Shown here one piece after another: positions 1 through 9,166 of a stretch of 64,000 bases of DNA. The DNA is from AP-15 sp963772295 (GTDB lineage Bacteria > Pseudomonadota > Alphaproteobacteria > ATCC43930 > CGMCC-115725). How positions within the stretch are numbered: the first letter of the stretch is position 1; each line of letters starts with the position of its first letter. Under the pieces are notes generated by a model, which ran no database searches, had not been told where the DNA came from, and worked only from the letters and a program-made list of their open reading frames with translations. A program made the translations under genes and the position numbers. The DNA lies in NCBI GenBank assembly GCA_963772295.1, contig CAVYWO010000017.1:62001-126000 (forward strand). Direction: 5' to 3'.

Positions 1-5
1 CACGC

Positions 6-430
6 ATGGCAGGAGATGTGGCAGCCTGTGTGGCGCTGCGGTCGATCGTCTTGGCGCAAGTAGAGCGCTGTGCCGGCCTGGACGTGCACAGCATGCGGAT
101 CGTGGCCTGCGCGTTGTGGCGACAAGCCGGCGGCCGGGTTGGCAAAGCGACGGCCGAGTTTGCCACGACCGCGCCAGGATTGGCGAGTTTGGCGGCGTGG
201 CTGCGTGAGCAGGGCGTCGTCGCGGTCGCCATGGAGAGCACCGACGTCTACTGGATGCCGGTCTATGCGGCTCTTGGAGAGCGCCGGCGGCTTCGTGTTG
301 ACCGTGGCCAATGCGCGGCACATCAAAGCCGTGCCGAGGCACATGACCGACATGAATGATGCCGAGTGGCTGGCCAGATTGCTACGCTACCGCGGTTTTC
401 TCGGCACATGCGGGACACACGCCCGCGCGC
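6..430 (+). pseudogene. IS110-family transposase remnant (N-terminal part, frameshifted)
   Basis: The first frame reads a typical IS110 DEDD-transposase N terminus: GLDVH near residue 25, then AMESTDVYWMPVYAAL. After about position 275 the similarity jumps to another frame, which reads VLTVANARHIKAVP and then TDMNDAEWLARLLRYRGFL. The recognisable similarity fades by about 430. Only about 140 of the usual 340 or so residues remain, in two frames, so the gene cannot make an active transposase. No IS ends were identified. The minus-strand group II intron begins shortly after this relic, a common pattern in mobile-element graveyards. Confidence 0.75.
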
Positions 431-647
431 GAGTGGCCGAAATTGCGGAACTGGACACCGGCCCCACCCTCGAATGGCCCGTACTGCCCCAAACCTGCCG
501 CTCCGCCACACGTATCGGGATCGAACCAGCTGGGTAGAGTCGGAATGTGGCGCGGTGGCCTTAGGTCAGGCATGCGTGGTGCCGCCTCTTTCGTTTGGCG
601 GTGCCTTAGTGGCTCGACCATAGCTCCGTTTCCACATCCCGCTCATC

Positions 648-681
648 GAACCGGACATGCGGATTTCCCTGCATCCGGCTC
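648..681 (-). ncRNA. Group II intron domain V hairpin
   Basis: This is a 34-nt imperfect hairpin on the minus strand: stem GAGCCGGATGC, a bulge, a GGGAAATCC tip and a closing GCATGTCCGGTTC. Length and layout match the catalytic domain V of bacterial group II introns. It sits just downstream of the maturase stop codon, as expected. Confidence 0.85.
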
Positions 682-693
682 TCGGACAAGACC

Positions 694-2025
694 TCACGCC
701 TTCGTCCACGGCACGTCGTGCCCAAGCCGGGTCAGACGCACGAGCCCGAGGGTCTCGTAGAGGTGCGAGAGGGGATAGCTGCCGCCCTTACATCGTCTGG
801 TCTTGTGCTTGAAGCGCAACCACCGACGCAACCGCACAGCCGTGTAGTTGTCGAGCGCCCGATACGCCGGATTGACGGTGCCTACCGAGAAGTAGTTCGC
901 CCATCCGCGAAGGGTGCGGTTCAACTTACCCACCAGCTCTGTGGTTTCTTGCCAGGTATGTGCTCGGACGGTCAGCGCATGGACCTTGTCGACCACACGC
1001 TTGATGCTCTTCTTCGATGGCCGCTGTCCCAGGCGAGCCTGGCCGGTTCTCGGAGAATACATCCGCCCGAACGTATAACCCAGGAAGTCAAACTCCCCGT
1101 CCGGAACCTTGCAGATCCGTGTCTTCTCCTCGTTCACTGTCAGCTTCAGCTTGCCCATGATCGCGCGCAGGTGATGCAGCGCAGTCTCCGCGCTGCCCCT
1201 TCGGCACAGGATCACAAGGTCGTCCGCATAGGTGACGAGGCGAGTGCCGAGGCTTCGCTCAAGGCCGAACTTCTTCCAGCCCAACACGAACCGGCGCATG
1301 TAGAGGTTCGCCAGTAGTGGTGAGAGGGGCGAGCCCTGCGGAATGCCGCGCCGGTGGTCTCGCGCCTCGGTCGTGCGTGTTGTCCGGCCCCGTTGGTCGG
1401 TTTCTTCCACGGGGCAGTCCAGCCACATCTTGATCAGATGCAGCACGCGCCGGTCAACGATCCGGCGCGCCACCGACTTTAGGAGGTCGGTATGCGGAAT
1501 GCTCCCGAAGTAGTCCGCGAGGTCGGCGTCGACGACTTCCGGGTGGCCACGGAACAGCCGCTCCTCCACCTCGACGACTGCCTGCTGGGCGTTGCGCCCA
1601 GCGCGATAGGCGTAGATTTCCGGCGGAAGATCGGCTTCGAAGATCGGCTCCAGCACCAGCATCGCTGCGGTCATGCAGACCCGATCCCGCACCGTCGAGA
1701 TGCCCAGCGGCCTGAGTTTGCCGTTGGCCTTCGGTATAAACACTCGTCTGATTGGCTCCGGCCGGTAGCTCTCCTGCCTGAGCGCAAGCGCCAGTTCAGC
1801 CAGCCACCGTTCGACCCCATAGGCCTCGATGTCCGCAAAGTCCTGACCGTCTATTCCCGGCGCCCCCTTGTTGGCGCGGCACTGGGCATAGGCATGCGCC
1901 AGAATGTCGTCGCGGCTGATCTTGTCGTACAGGGCATAGAAGCGATAGCCGGCTTCTGCCTTCGCTTTCGCGTGTGACGCCCTCTGCAGCTTCTGAACAC
2001 TCTTCGGAGTTGATAGGTTGCCCAA
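694..2025 (-). CDS. ltrA: Group II intron-encoded reverse transcriptase/maturase
   Basis: This is a 443-residue intron-encoded protein. Reverse transcriptase blocks are clear: RRVFIPKANGKLRPLGI near residue 95, RGIPQGSPLSPLLANLYM near 230 and the catalytic TYADDLVIL near 265. A maturase (X) domain follows, with FDFLGYTF and the group II maturase-specific LNRTLRGWANYFSVG. No HNH endonuclease domain is evident at the C terminus, so mobility would rely on reverse splicing into single-stranded or replicating DNA. The likely start is TTG at 2025, preceded by GGAGA. The palm, thumb and YADD residues are intact, so the protein may be active. Confidence 0.93.
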   Translation of the reverse strand: MGNLSTPKSVQKLQRASHAKAKAEAGYRFYALYDKISRDDILAHAYAQCRANKGAPGIDGQDFADIEAYGVERWLAELALALRQESYRPEPIRRVFIPKANGKLRPLGISTVRDRVCMTAAMLVLEPIFEADLPPEIYAYRAGRNAQQAVVEVEERLFRGHPEVVDADLADYFGSIPHTDLLKSVARRIVDRRVLHLIKMWLDCPVEETDQRGRTTRTTEARDHRRGIPQGSPLSPLLANLYMRRFVLGWKKFGLERSLGTRLVTYADDLVILCRRGSAETALHHLRAIMGKLKLTVNEEKTRICKVPDGEFDFLGYTFGRMYSPRTGQARLGQRPSKKSIKRVVDKVHALTVRAHTWQETTELVGKLNRTLRGWANYFSVGTVNPAYRALDNYTAVRLRRWLRFKHKTRRCKGGSYPLSHLYETLGLVRLTRLGHDVPWTKA

Positions 2026-2620
2026 TCTCCAGGTCCCTCACTACTTCCTGCGTCTGTCTTGAACCAAGGCCCCTTCCCTCCACCGGCATTACCCGGCTTC
2101 ACCGGTACTACGGGCCTCTCCGCCACCCCATTGCGCCCGGCCTGTCCCTCGCGGGCGTCCGGTTGATCATCCCTGATCACGCATTGGGGCTTCCCGTGTT
2201 GCGCACGCTTTCCTTGTGTACATGCTGCCGCCACTACCCCGGTGCAGCAGATGGGCCTACTCCTCGCTCAAACTCGCCCATCCGTATCAGCCTTCCCCGA
2301 AACCACTATCGGGTCGGCCTGCACATCGACCTTTTCGAGGATTGCTCGGCGTTTACTCACGTTGCGGCCTGCACACTCGCGCGGTCACCAAAACCGTGAC
2401 CGTTATCCGAAGGCTTCAGACATTTCGTCTCCTCCATGCCTGCTCCGGCTGCTTCCGGCTGGAGCGGTCGCCGGGCGGGGCTTGCACCCGCTGGAAAAGC
2501 GCCGCCTTGTCACGGCGCACGTGGAAAGCGGCCGTTCAAGCGGTGCAAAAATCAACAACAATTTTGCATCGCTTCCCGCCTGACGCGAGAAAACAAATAC
2601 GCCGCCGATGGCCCGCAAGA

Positions 2621-3796
2621 TCAAGCCGAGAGCAGGTCGTGGACTCCCTTGGCGAGAAAAGCCGCGTCTTGGGGAGTTCCAAAGGCGCTGCCGGCGAGAT
2701 GGCCCATGATCGACGGAATCGGACGAAGCTCCGCATGCGCCAAATGCGGCATTTCCAGCGCATTATCTTCGACCATGAAATAGCGGTCAGTCTGCGATGG
2801 CATGATCAGTGCCCTGGCCTTTATCGCGGTGAACGCCATCGCAAGGTTGCCGCGATATATTTCGTTGTCACTGATGTCGGCCTTCTGCCAGGTCCACAGC
2901 TGAGCCAGTAGATTGTTGGCATCATGCTGCATCCAGTAGGCTTCTGCCACGCGAACCAAATAATCCTCAAGCGAGGTGAAGCCCAGGGTCTTGTAGACCT
3001 CGCCGCGGAAGAAGGCAGGGCTCACCACCCAGCCCGCATAGACCCGGGCGAACGCCTTGAGCCCGCGCACGGGTGGCGCAGCGAACAATTCATCCTGCCA
3101 CAAGGGGTGGGCCTTCAGCGCCGCTTCGATACCGGCGAGGAAGAGAAGATTGTTCACGGAGGTGCGGGCTGAGCCGCAAACAACGCAGATTCGCCCGACC
3201 ATATCGGGGAACAGCGCGCCCCAGTGATAGGCCTGCTGTGCGCCCATCGACCAGCCATAGACGAGCGCGACCTTCTCGATGCCGAACACCTCCCTCACCA
3301 GGCGCTGTTGCATGCGCACGTTGTCGGTAGCCGTGACCTTCGGGTACCGCTTGCCGTCGAACGGCGGGACAGCGTTGCTCGGCGAAGAGGACAAGCCGCC
3401 CCCCAGCATGTTTATCGAGATGATGAAGTAACGGCTCGGATCGAGAATCTTGCCCGCCGACGTCAGCCAATCCGCGCCTTCATGATGGGTTTCCGAATAA
3501 TAGCTCGGGACGACGATGACGTTCGATTTGTCCGGGGCGAGCTGACCGTATGTTTTGTACGAAACTTTAACACCGCGAAAGTCGATTCCGGATTGCAACG
3601 GCGCCGACTTGAGTTCGAAGATTTTGTGGTCAATCGGCTTCGCAGGTTGAGCTTGCGCCGGGGTGATCGGGGTAAATTCGCCTCGGGTCAGACCGCCAAG
3701 AGCTCCGACAGCGCCGGCGATGCCGGCTGCCTTCATGAAATGTCGCCGATCGGTCCAGAAGTGGCTGCCTTTCGCGGATGGATTCGATGAGGTCAT
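2621..3796 (-). CDS. Tat-exported alpha/beta hydrolase, MetX-like
   Basis: This 391-residue protein begins with a twin-arginine signal (RRHFMKAAGIAGAVGALGG), so it is probably exported folded to the periplasm. The body is an alpha/beta hydrolase of the homoserine O-acetyltransferase-like group, with the nucleophile elbow GWSMGAQQ and a late His in IMGHLAG. A more upstream start is open, but ATG at 3796 has a strong GGAGGAACG ribosome site and puts the Tat motif at the N terminus. The substrate is unknown. Export argues against a true methionine-biosynthesis MetX; an esterase or acyltransferase is more likely. It stands alone, about 100 bp from the intron's 5' end. Confidence 0.85.
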   Translation of the reverse strand: MTSSNPSAKGSHFWTDRRHFMKAAGIAGAVGALGGLTRGEFTPITPAQAQPAKPIDHKIFELKSAPLQSGIDFRGVKVSYKTYGQLAPDKSNVIVVPSYYSETHHEGADWLTSAGKILDPSRYFIISINMLGGGLSSSPSNAVPPFDGKRYPKVTATDNVRMQQRLVREVFGIEKVALVYGWSMGAQQAYHWGALFPDMVGRICVVCGSARTSVNNLLFLAGIEAALKAHPLWQDELFAAPPVRGLKAFARVYAGWVVSPAFFRGEVYKTLGFTSLEDYLVRVAEAYWMQHDANNLLAQLWTWQKADISDNEIYRGNLAMAFTAIKARALIMPSQTDRYFMVEDNALEMPHLAHAELRPIPSIMGHLAGSAFGTPQDAAFLAKGVHDLLSA

Positions 3797-4689
3797 AGGT
3801 CGTTCCTCCCTTGTTGTATGTTTGGCTCGCTGACAGCATCCTCCAATCACCTCCGTCCGCCCTCTCATTCGAGAGCTGTAGCCTGAGGTAAAGCCTAAGC
3901 CGGCCGTTAATTGCTCACGCCAGAACCGTCCGAAAGCGCAAGTAAAAACAAGCGCGGTGGAACTGGCGCGCACTCACGCGGGACATCACAGCTCCCACGT
4001 CGCCCATACGATGCCGCGTCCGCTGATGATCCGAGACTTGCGCTCAGTGGACATCTCTTGTTGCCCCCTCGTTTTTCGGGTCGACGGCAGGTTTGTTCGT
4101 GATTTTGCTTTTTTCGGAAGGATCATGCTCCGTGGCAGCGCCGGATGTCACCACGAATTTCGCGAGACTGCGGGGATTTCCCGCAACCGGCGCTGGCCTC
4201 ACCTGCCATCGGACCGTCTCGTTGCACCACAGTGAACCGCGTTTTTTCTGGGACGCGGCCTCGGCCCCAGAATTCCACTCGGTAGCCGGTGCAGAACCCC
4301 GAACGTCGGCAAAGGGTCGCGAACTCGGCCGCTCCATCACCGCCCCCGAACAGCCGGAATCGGCGCGAAAGAGACGGGCGATCGCGGCTGATTTCTCCGT
4401 CTCGGTCCGGAGCTCTTGGGTGGCCCAGTTTGGCCGGTGAATTGTTTTCTTTTTGATGGAACCGAGGGTTTGAGAGAGGGAGCGCCGTCGGCGAGGATCG
4501 ACGGATACAAGGAAGGCCGTCGCTGATGCCGATCACGGCATCGCCGATCAGGCGGTATTCCGGGCATCACCTGCCGCCGCGACCTCAAACGGGCCCGAAC
4601 GCGCTCTCGCTCTGTGAATACCGTGGACTGCCCCGGGGTGTGGGGCGGATCTGGCTCGGGTCAATGAGCGGCCGAGGGCGCGATTGCTA
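3797..4689. other. Gene-free stretch of about 890 bp
   Basis: Several overlapping open frames exist on both strands, but none shows a recognisable domain, a convincing ribosome site or codon use like the neighbours. I see no tRNA, terminator or repeat. It may hold the promoter of the hydrolase on the minus strand and of the DUF5681 gene on the plus strand. Confidence 0.4.
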
Positions 4690-4718
4690 TTGACGCAATA
4701 CCGCATTCCGTATATAAG
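4690..4718 (+). promoter_or_regulatory. Candidate sigma-70 promoter of the DUF5681 gene
   Basis: TTGACG at 4690-4695 is separated by 17 bases from TATAAG at 4713-4718, and the coding start follows 31 bases later at 4750. This is a near-consensus vegetative promoter in an otherwise GC-rich region. It has not been tested. Confidence 0.5.
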
Positions 4719-4749
4719 ACGAAATACGCAACGACGCGAAAGCAACTCG

Positions 4750-5309
4750 ATGAGCGACGAGATTGTGCCGCGGCCGCCGGCGCGCGGGCGCAGGCGGCTG
4801 TTCCAACCGGGGCAGTCAGGCAATCCCGCGGGCCGGCGGCGGGGCTCCCGAAACAAGGTGACGCTCGCCGCAGCGACTTTGCTCGATGGCGAAGCGCTGG
4901 GGTTGACGCGCAGCGCCGGGGTGTAAAAACCGTGGGCGCGCTCGCAGGCGACATGTTGGCGATGAAGCTGTGTCTCGAACGGGTGCTGCCGCGGCGCCAT
5001 GAACGCCCGGTCACGTTCTCTCTGCCGTCGCTCGCGGCCATCGGCAACGGCGAAATCGACGAACCGTCGCCGCAGAACGTGTCGCGAGCGATGAATGCGG
5101 TCACGACTGCGCTCGCGTGCGGCGAGATCACGCCGGGCGAGGCGGCAACGATCGCCGGGGTTTACGAGACCTTCGCGCGAACGGCCGGCACTGCCAGGGA
5201 GAAGGTCGCCCGCGGCAATCTGCTGCAGATCTTGACGGCCGGCGACGATGTCGAAGACGAGGACAACGACATCGGCGATGCCGAAGCCATCGACGATTGC
5301 GACCCGTAG
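4750..5309 (+). pseudogene. DUF5681-domain protein, interrupted by a short insertion
   Basis: The first frame reads a DUF5681 start (RRRLFQPGQSGNPAGRRRGS, then NKVTLAAATLLDGEALGLTRSA) and then hits TAA at 4924. The second frame continues the same family (GALAGDMLAMKLCLERVLP, RPVTFSLPSL, GEITPGEAATIAGVYETF) to 5309. Joining SA to VGALAGDM requires removing about 14 bases around 4918-4931, which include the stop. DUF5681 proteins are often encoded near phage terminase or mobile DNA in Alphaproteobacteria; their function is unknown. The gene has a good promoter but can now make only a 58-residue fragment. Confidence 0.75.
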
Positions 5310-6014
5310 ACGGCGCCGGCCGACGGTTGCCGGCGAGACAATTCGGCGAAGGGTCCTTATTCAACCGAAGGGAAAAATCCTCCTGTAGATTTTCTGCAGA
5401 TGCAGAAAGCGGAATCGCGCTGTGCAATTCGTGGTTGATAGTTCGAAAAGCCGCGCGCGGATCGCCGACGGCGCGGCGGCAATCGCCCAACCGCCGAAGA
5501 GGGGCTATTCGAGGATGGCCCAGCCATGCGTCGGTACTCCGACATGCGCGTCGGCCTCGCCGGCGCGCAGATGCCCCGTGGCCGGCGGCGACGCGCCGCG
5601 CGAACCGCCCGCTGGTCGACCGCCTCGCGCCACAAATGAATTAGAGCCGCTTGAGTTTCACCGGACCGTTGCCGCCTGCATCACGGCGATCCTTGCCTCG
5701 GGCCGTCAGCATTCACGCCGGCCAGTTCGGCGACGCCTCCGAACAGTGGGGAGGTGCGCCGATCGCAGGACTCCCCGGATCGACATTGTTAGTAGGTCGC
5801 CGTTCTGTGTAGACCAGGTTGTCGCCCGCTTTCGGCGCTCAGCGGGCCGCTGCCGTTCTCGAGGAGGGTAGGGATCAAAGTCGTCGGAGAGCCCCAGCCT
5901 GAGCCGGCGCCGACACGAACTCGATGCAGGCGCGCAGTTTCGTTGGCAGTCGCTGACCGTCGGACGGTCGGCGCTGGGCTGCGGTCGGGAATGGTGCGAT
6001 CGGCGCCTGGAAGC
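5310..6014. other. Gene-free stretch of about 700 bp
   Basis: Nothing here can be supported as a gene. The open frames on both strands are GC-rich shadows without domain similarity. No clear terminator follows the DUF5681 remnant. Confidence 0.4.
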
Positions 6015-6437
6015 TCAGCCGCGCGCCGGCGCGTTGTATTCGGCGTCGGTGACGTGCTCGCCCCAGGACGTGCCCTGGCCCTGCTCTCCGGCCTCCGACA
6101 GCGCCAGATGCGAGAACAGGCGGTCGGGCGAGGCGCCGTGCCAGTGCAGCGTGTCGGGCGGGATGTTGACCGCGTCGCCAGGGTTCAGCACCTGCGGCTG
6201 CTCGCCTTTGAAGCAAATACGCCCGACGCCGGAGAGACAGAACAGGGTCTGCCCAACCGGGTGCGAGTGCCAGGCGGTCCGCGCGCCCGGCGTAAAGGTG
6301 ACGACCGAGCCACCGAGCCGTGACGGCGCGTGGGCGGTGATCACCGGATCCTGGAACACGACACCGGTGAAGGTCTCGGCGGCGCCCCGGCGCGTTGTCC
6401 GCTCGGCGGCACGAATGACACCCGCTTTAACCGGCAT
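6015..6437 (-). CDS. Cupin-domain protein
   Basis: This 140-residue single-domain cupin has both conserved motifs: motif 1 in TAWHSHPVGQTLFCLSGVG (metal ligands His, His, Gln) and motif 2 in PGDAVNIPPDTLHWHGA (last His ligand). The start at 6437 is chosen because GGAAGGAGTG precedes it; a longer frame to 6482 lacks such a site. Small cupins of this type are metal-dependent isomerases, dioxygenases or oxalate/quercetin-type enzymes, and the substrate cannot be named. It lies next to an enolase-superfamily gene on the same strand, so a shared catabolic role is possible. Confidence 0.85.
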   Translation of the reverse strand: MPVKAGVIRAAERTTRRGAAETFTGVVFQDPVITAHAPSRLGGSVVTFTPGARTAWHSHPVGQTLFCLSGVGRICFKGEQPQVLNPGDAVNIPPDTLHWHGASPDRLFSHLALSEAGEQGQGTSWGEHVTDAEYNAPARG

Positions 6438-6795
6438 AATCCGCACTCCTTCCTCAACCAACCACTCGCTCGCGACCAGCATAGCGGCGCCGGCCCAAGA
6501 CGCGCAATCAGGCTGCCGCTATAGCCGGCCGCGGCAGGTCGGCGCCGGCGCCGCCTCGTGCATGAAACACCGCGTCGATGCTGGTCGCCGGCGGAGGTCC
6601 ACGCATGCCGTGAAAGTCGATCTGGCATGCGACTGCCGCTGCCGACGGGCTGCCGGTGGCAGCGGTTGCCATCGAAATGCGGGCGCGCCGCGACAAGGCG
6701 TCGATCTGACGGGCGCCGGGGTCGGGGCCAGCTCCGGGGATCGATCGGCGGGGCCGGCTGCGCCAAACCGCGCGGGGCGGCGGGCGAAGGCTTTG

Positions 6796-7906
6796 TCAGC
6801 GCAGCACGCCCGCTTTCTCCCGTTCGATCAGCGCGAAATCGATCTCGGCGCCGAGACCGGGTGCGGTGGGCGCGTGGACGAGGCCGTCGCGATCGACGGT
6901 GATGTCTTCGGCGAGCCCGTATTTCTGCATCGCGTCGGGCAGCAGGACCTCGAAGAACTCGGTGTTCCGGATGGCCATGATCACATGCAGATTGGCGACG
7001 TTGTTCAGGGAATTGCCGCCGTGATGGGTCTCGAAATTGAGGCGGAAGGCTTCGGCGAGATGCGCGATCTTGAGCAGTGTCGTGATCCCGCCCTTGACCG
7101 CAACGTCGCCGCGCAGAAAGTCGGTGGCCCGCTCGGTGATCCACGGAACGTAGGAATCGAGCCCGCCGATCGGGTATTCCGTGGCGAGTATCGGGATGTC
7201 GAGCTTTTGCTTCAACTTGACGTAGTTGTAGATGTCCTGGTCGGCGAGCGGGTCCTCGTACCAGTAGAAGCCCATCTCCTCGATCGCCCGGCCAACCCTG
7301 AGCGCCTCCTCGTAGCGGTAGCTCCAGGTCGAAATCGAGCATCAACGTGTAGTCGCCGCCGACCGCCTTGCGCACCGCCTCGCACACCCTGATGTCGTCG
7401 CGCCAGCGCTGCGGCGGGTGGATCTTGTAGGCGCTCCAGCCGCTCTCCCGGTAGTGTAGCGCCTGGGCCACGTAATCATCCGGCGTCGCCTGGATCTCGG
7501 AGCTGGCATAGGCCGGGATGCTGTCGCGGCAGGTGCCGATGAGGCGGTGGATCGGCATGCCCGCCGCCTTGCCGGCGATGTCCCACAGCGCCACGTCGCA
7601 AGCGCCGATCGCGCGCACGCTCGCCGCCCGGGCGCGGGCCCACAGGAGGCGGTTCAAGCGCTCGCGGTCGAGCGGGTTCTGGCCGAGCAGGATCGGCTTC
7701 AGAAAGCGGACGAGCCCCGGCCCGTCGAGGCTTGCCGGGTTCGACGCAGTGCCAAGAAAGGCGTGGCCGACGACGCCCGCGTCGGTCACGATTTCGAGGA
7801 GACCCAGATCGCTTTTGCCGGTCGGGGCCGCCGTATGGTGGCCGTAAATGGTCGGCGGAATGCTCTCCCAGGCGAACAAGGTCAGGGTCACGTCGGTAAT
7901 CTTCAT
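6796..7906 (-). pseudogene. Mandelate racemase/muconate lactonizing-type enzyme, one-base frameshift
   Basis: The N-terminal frame (7906 down to about 7333) reads an enolase-superfamily capping and early barrel region, including CDVALWDIAGKAAGMPIHRL and AYKIHPP, the position of the catalytic Lys strand. The C-terminal frame reads MGFYWYEDPLADQDI, KLDIPILATEYPIGG, FLRGDVAVKGGITTLLKIA and FETHHGGNSLNNVANLH, which hold the acidic metal ligands and a catalytic His. Dropping one base in the AAA run at 7332-7334 joins them as LMLDSTWSYRYEEALRVG. The total span is 3n+1. Substrate unknown. It could be a real mutation or a read error; three neighbours show the same defect. Confidence 0.85.
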
Positions 7907-8050
7907 CTTGGCATCCTCTCATTCGCGGCCGGCGCGCGGCATGACCCGCGAAACGACGCAAAGACACGTCCGAGCTTGCCGCGGGCGGGGAGATCGGGCA
8001 ATCCCCGTCTTGCGAGGCGAAGCGCTGCATCGCCGCGCGGCAGGCGCGCC

Positions 8051-9025
8051 TCAGCCGACCAGCACCGCCTTGCCGATGACCGCGCGGTCGATCAGGGCCT
8101 GCACCGCCTCGGCCGCCCGCTCGAGCGGAAAGCGGCGCCAGATCCGCGGCTTGAGCCGGCCTTGCGCGGCGAGGTCGAGCAGCGCTCGGGTGTTGGCGGC
8201 GGCGATCTCCGGCTGGTTCTCGGCGAGCCCGCCGATGCGCACGCCGACCGCCTCGATCCCCTTGATCAACAGGTAGTTGGTCCGGGCCGAGGCCGGCGCG
8301 CCGCCGAGAAAGCCGAGGATCAGGATGCGTCCGCCCCAGGCGAGGCAGCGCAGCAATTCCTCGAAGCTCGGGCCGTTGACCGGGTCGTAGATGATGTCGA
8401 CGCCGCGGCCCTGGGTCAGCGCCATCACCGGCTCGCGAAATCCCGGGGCATCGTCGATCGCGTGGTCGGCGCCCTCGGCGAGGCAGACGGCGCGCTTCTC
8501 GTCGGTGCCGGCGGCGGCGATCACGCGGGCGCCATGGAGCTTGGCGAGCTGGATCGCCGGCAGGCCGATGCCGCCGGCGGCGCCGTGGATCAACACCCGG
8601 TCGCCGGCTTTGAGCCGACCGCGCTGCAACAGCGCGTGATAGGCCGTGCCGTAGGCGCCGCGAAACACCGCCGCCTCGTCGAGGCGCAACCCGGCCGGGA
8701 TCGGGTCGCAGTCCGCGGCCGCGGCATTCGCCAATTCGCCGAAGGCGCCGAGCCGGTGCCGGCTCATCACAGGGTCGCCGATGGCGAACCGGGTGACGCC
8801 CGGCCCGAGTGCCGCGATCTCGCCGGCACCCTCGCTCCCCGGGACAAAGGGCGGCTCGGGCCGGAACTGGTATTTGCCGGCCAGCATCAGCACGTCGACA
8901 TACTGGACGCCGCGCGCCAAGAGCCGCACCTGCACCTCGCCCGGACCCGGCGGCGGCGGGTCGGGCAGCTCGCGCCATGCCAGCACCTCGGACCCGCCAA
9001 ACCCCTCGCATACCACCGCCCGCAT
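8051..9025 (-). CDS. Zinc-free quinone oxidoreductase-like MDR protein
   Basis: This intact 324-residue protein of the medium-chain dehydrogenase/reductase family matches the NADPH:quinone reductase (QOR) type. It has an N-terminal GroES-like domain (VQVRLLARGVQYVDVLMLAG), then a Rossmann nucleotide-binding motif (HGAAGGIGLPAIQLAK) and the GRGVDIIYDPVNG segment. Structural and catalytic zinc ligands of alcohol dehydrogenases are absent. It would reduce quinones or enoyl/enone substrates with NADPH; the true substrate is unknown. It is transcribed divergently from the aldolase-like gene at 9167 and is the only catabolic gene besides the cupin in this patch without a frameshift. Confidence 0.88.
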   Translation of the reverse strand: MRAVVCEGFGGSEVLAWRELPDPPPPGPGEVQVRLLARGVQYVDVLMLAGKYQFRPEPPFVPGSEGAGEIAALGPGVTRFAIGDPVMSRHRLGAFGELANAAAADCDPIPAGLRLDEAAVFRGAYGTAYHALLQRGRLKAGDRVLIHGAAGGIGLPAIQLAKLHGARVIAAAGTDEKRAVCLAEGADHAIDDAPGFREPVMALTQGRGVDIIYDPVNGPSFEELLRCLAWGGRILILGFLGGAPASARTNYLLIKGIEAVGVRIGGLAENQPEIAAANTRALLDLAAQGRLKPRIWRRFPLERAAEAVQALIDRAVIGKAVLVG

Positions 9026-9166
9026 CGACCCCGCTCCGTTGCCGGACCCGCAGCTTGCCCCGGTTCGGGTCGGGAAGGCCAGACCGTCGCTGCCGCCGGC
9101 CTGTTGCAATTGGCCGCCGGCTGCGCCAGCCTCGGCCCGAGACTTGTCCCGCGGGAGAGACGGCGC

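Larger units (their letters stand above)
560..2520 (-). mobile_element. Group II intron with reverse transcriptase ORF
   Basis: On the minus strand a GTGCGCCGTG sequence starts at 2520 and matches the GUGYG consensus of a group II intron 5' end. It is followed by the maturase ORF and, after the stop codon, by a 34-nt domain V hairpin (648-681) that begins GAGCCGG, carries the GAAA-type loop and closes with CCGGTTC. A further hairpin-rich segment, presumably domain VI, continues to about 560. The exact 3' splice boundary cannot be fixed by eye, so 560 is approximate. The element is about 1.96 kb, a normal size for a compact bacterial intron. It lies opposite in orientation to the adjacent IS110 remnant. 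Confidence 0.85.

Noticed and set aside
718..1977. Plus-strand frames at 718-1317 and 1492-1977
   Set aside because: They are antisense to the intron maturase, which has all reverse transcriptase motifs.
7547..9166. Long plus-strand open frame leading into the aldolase-like gene
   Set aside because: Antisense to two real genes; only the part from ATG 9167 shows family motifs and a ribosome site.
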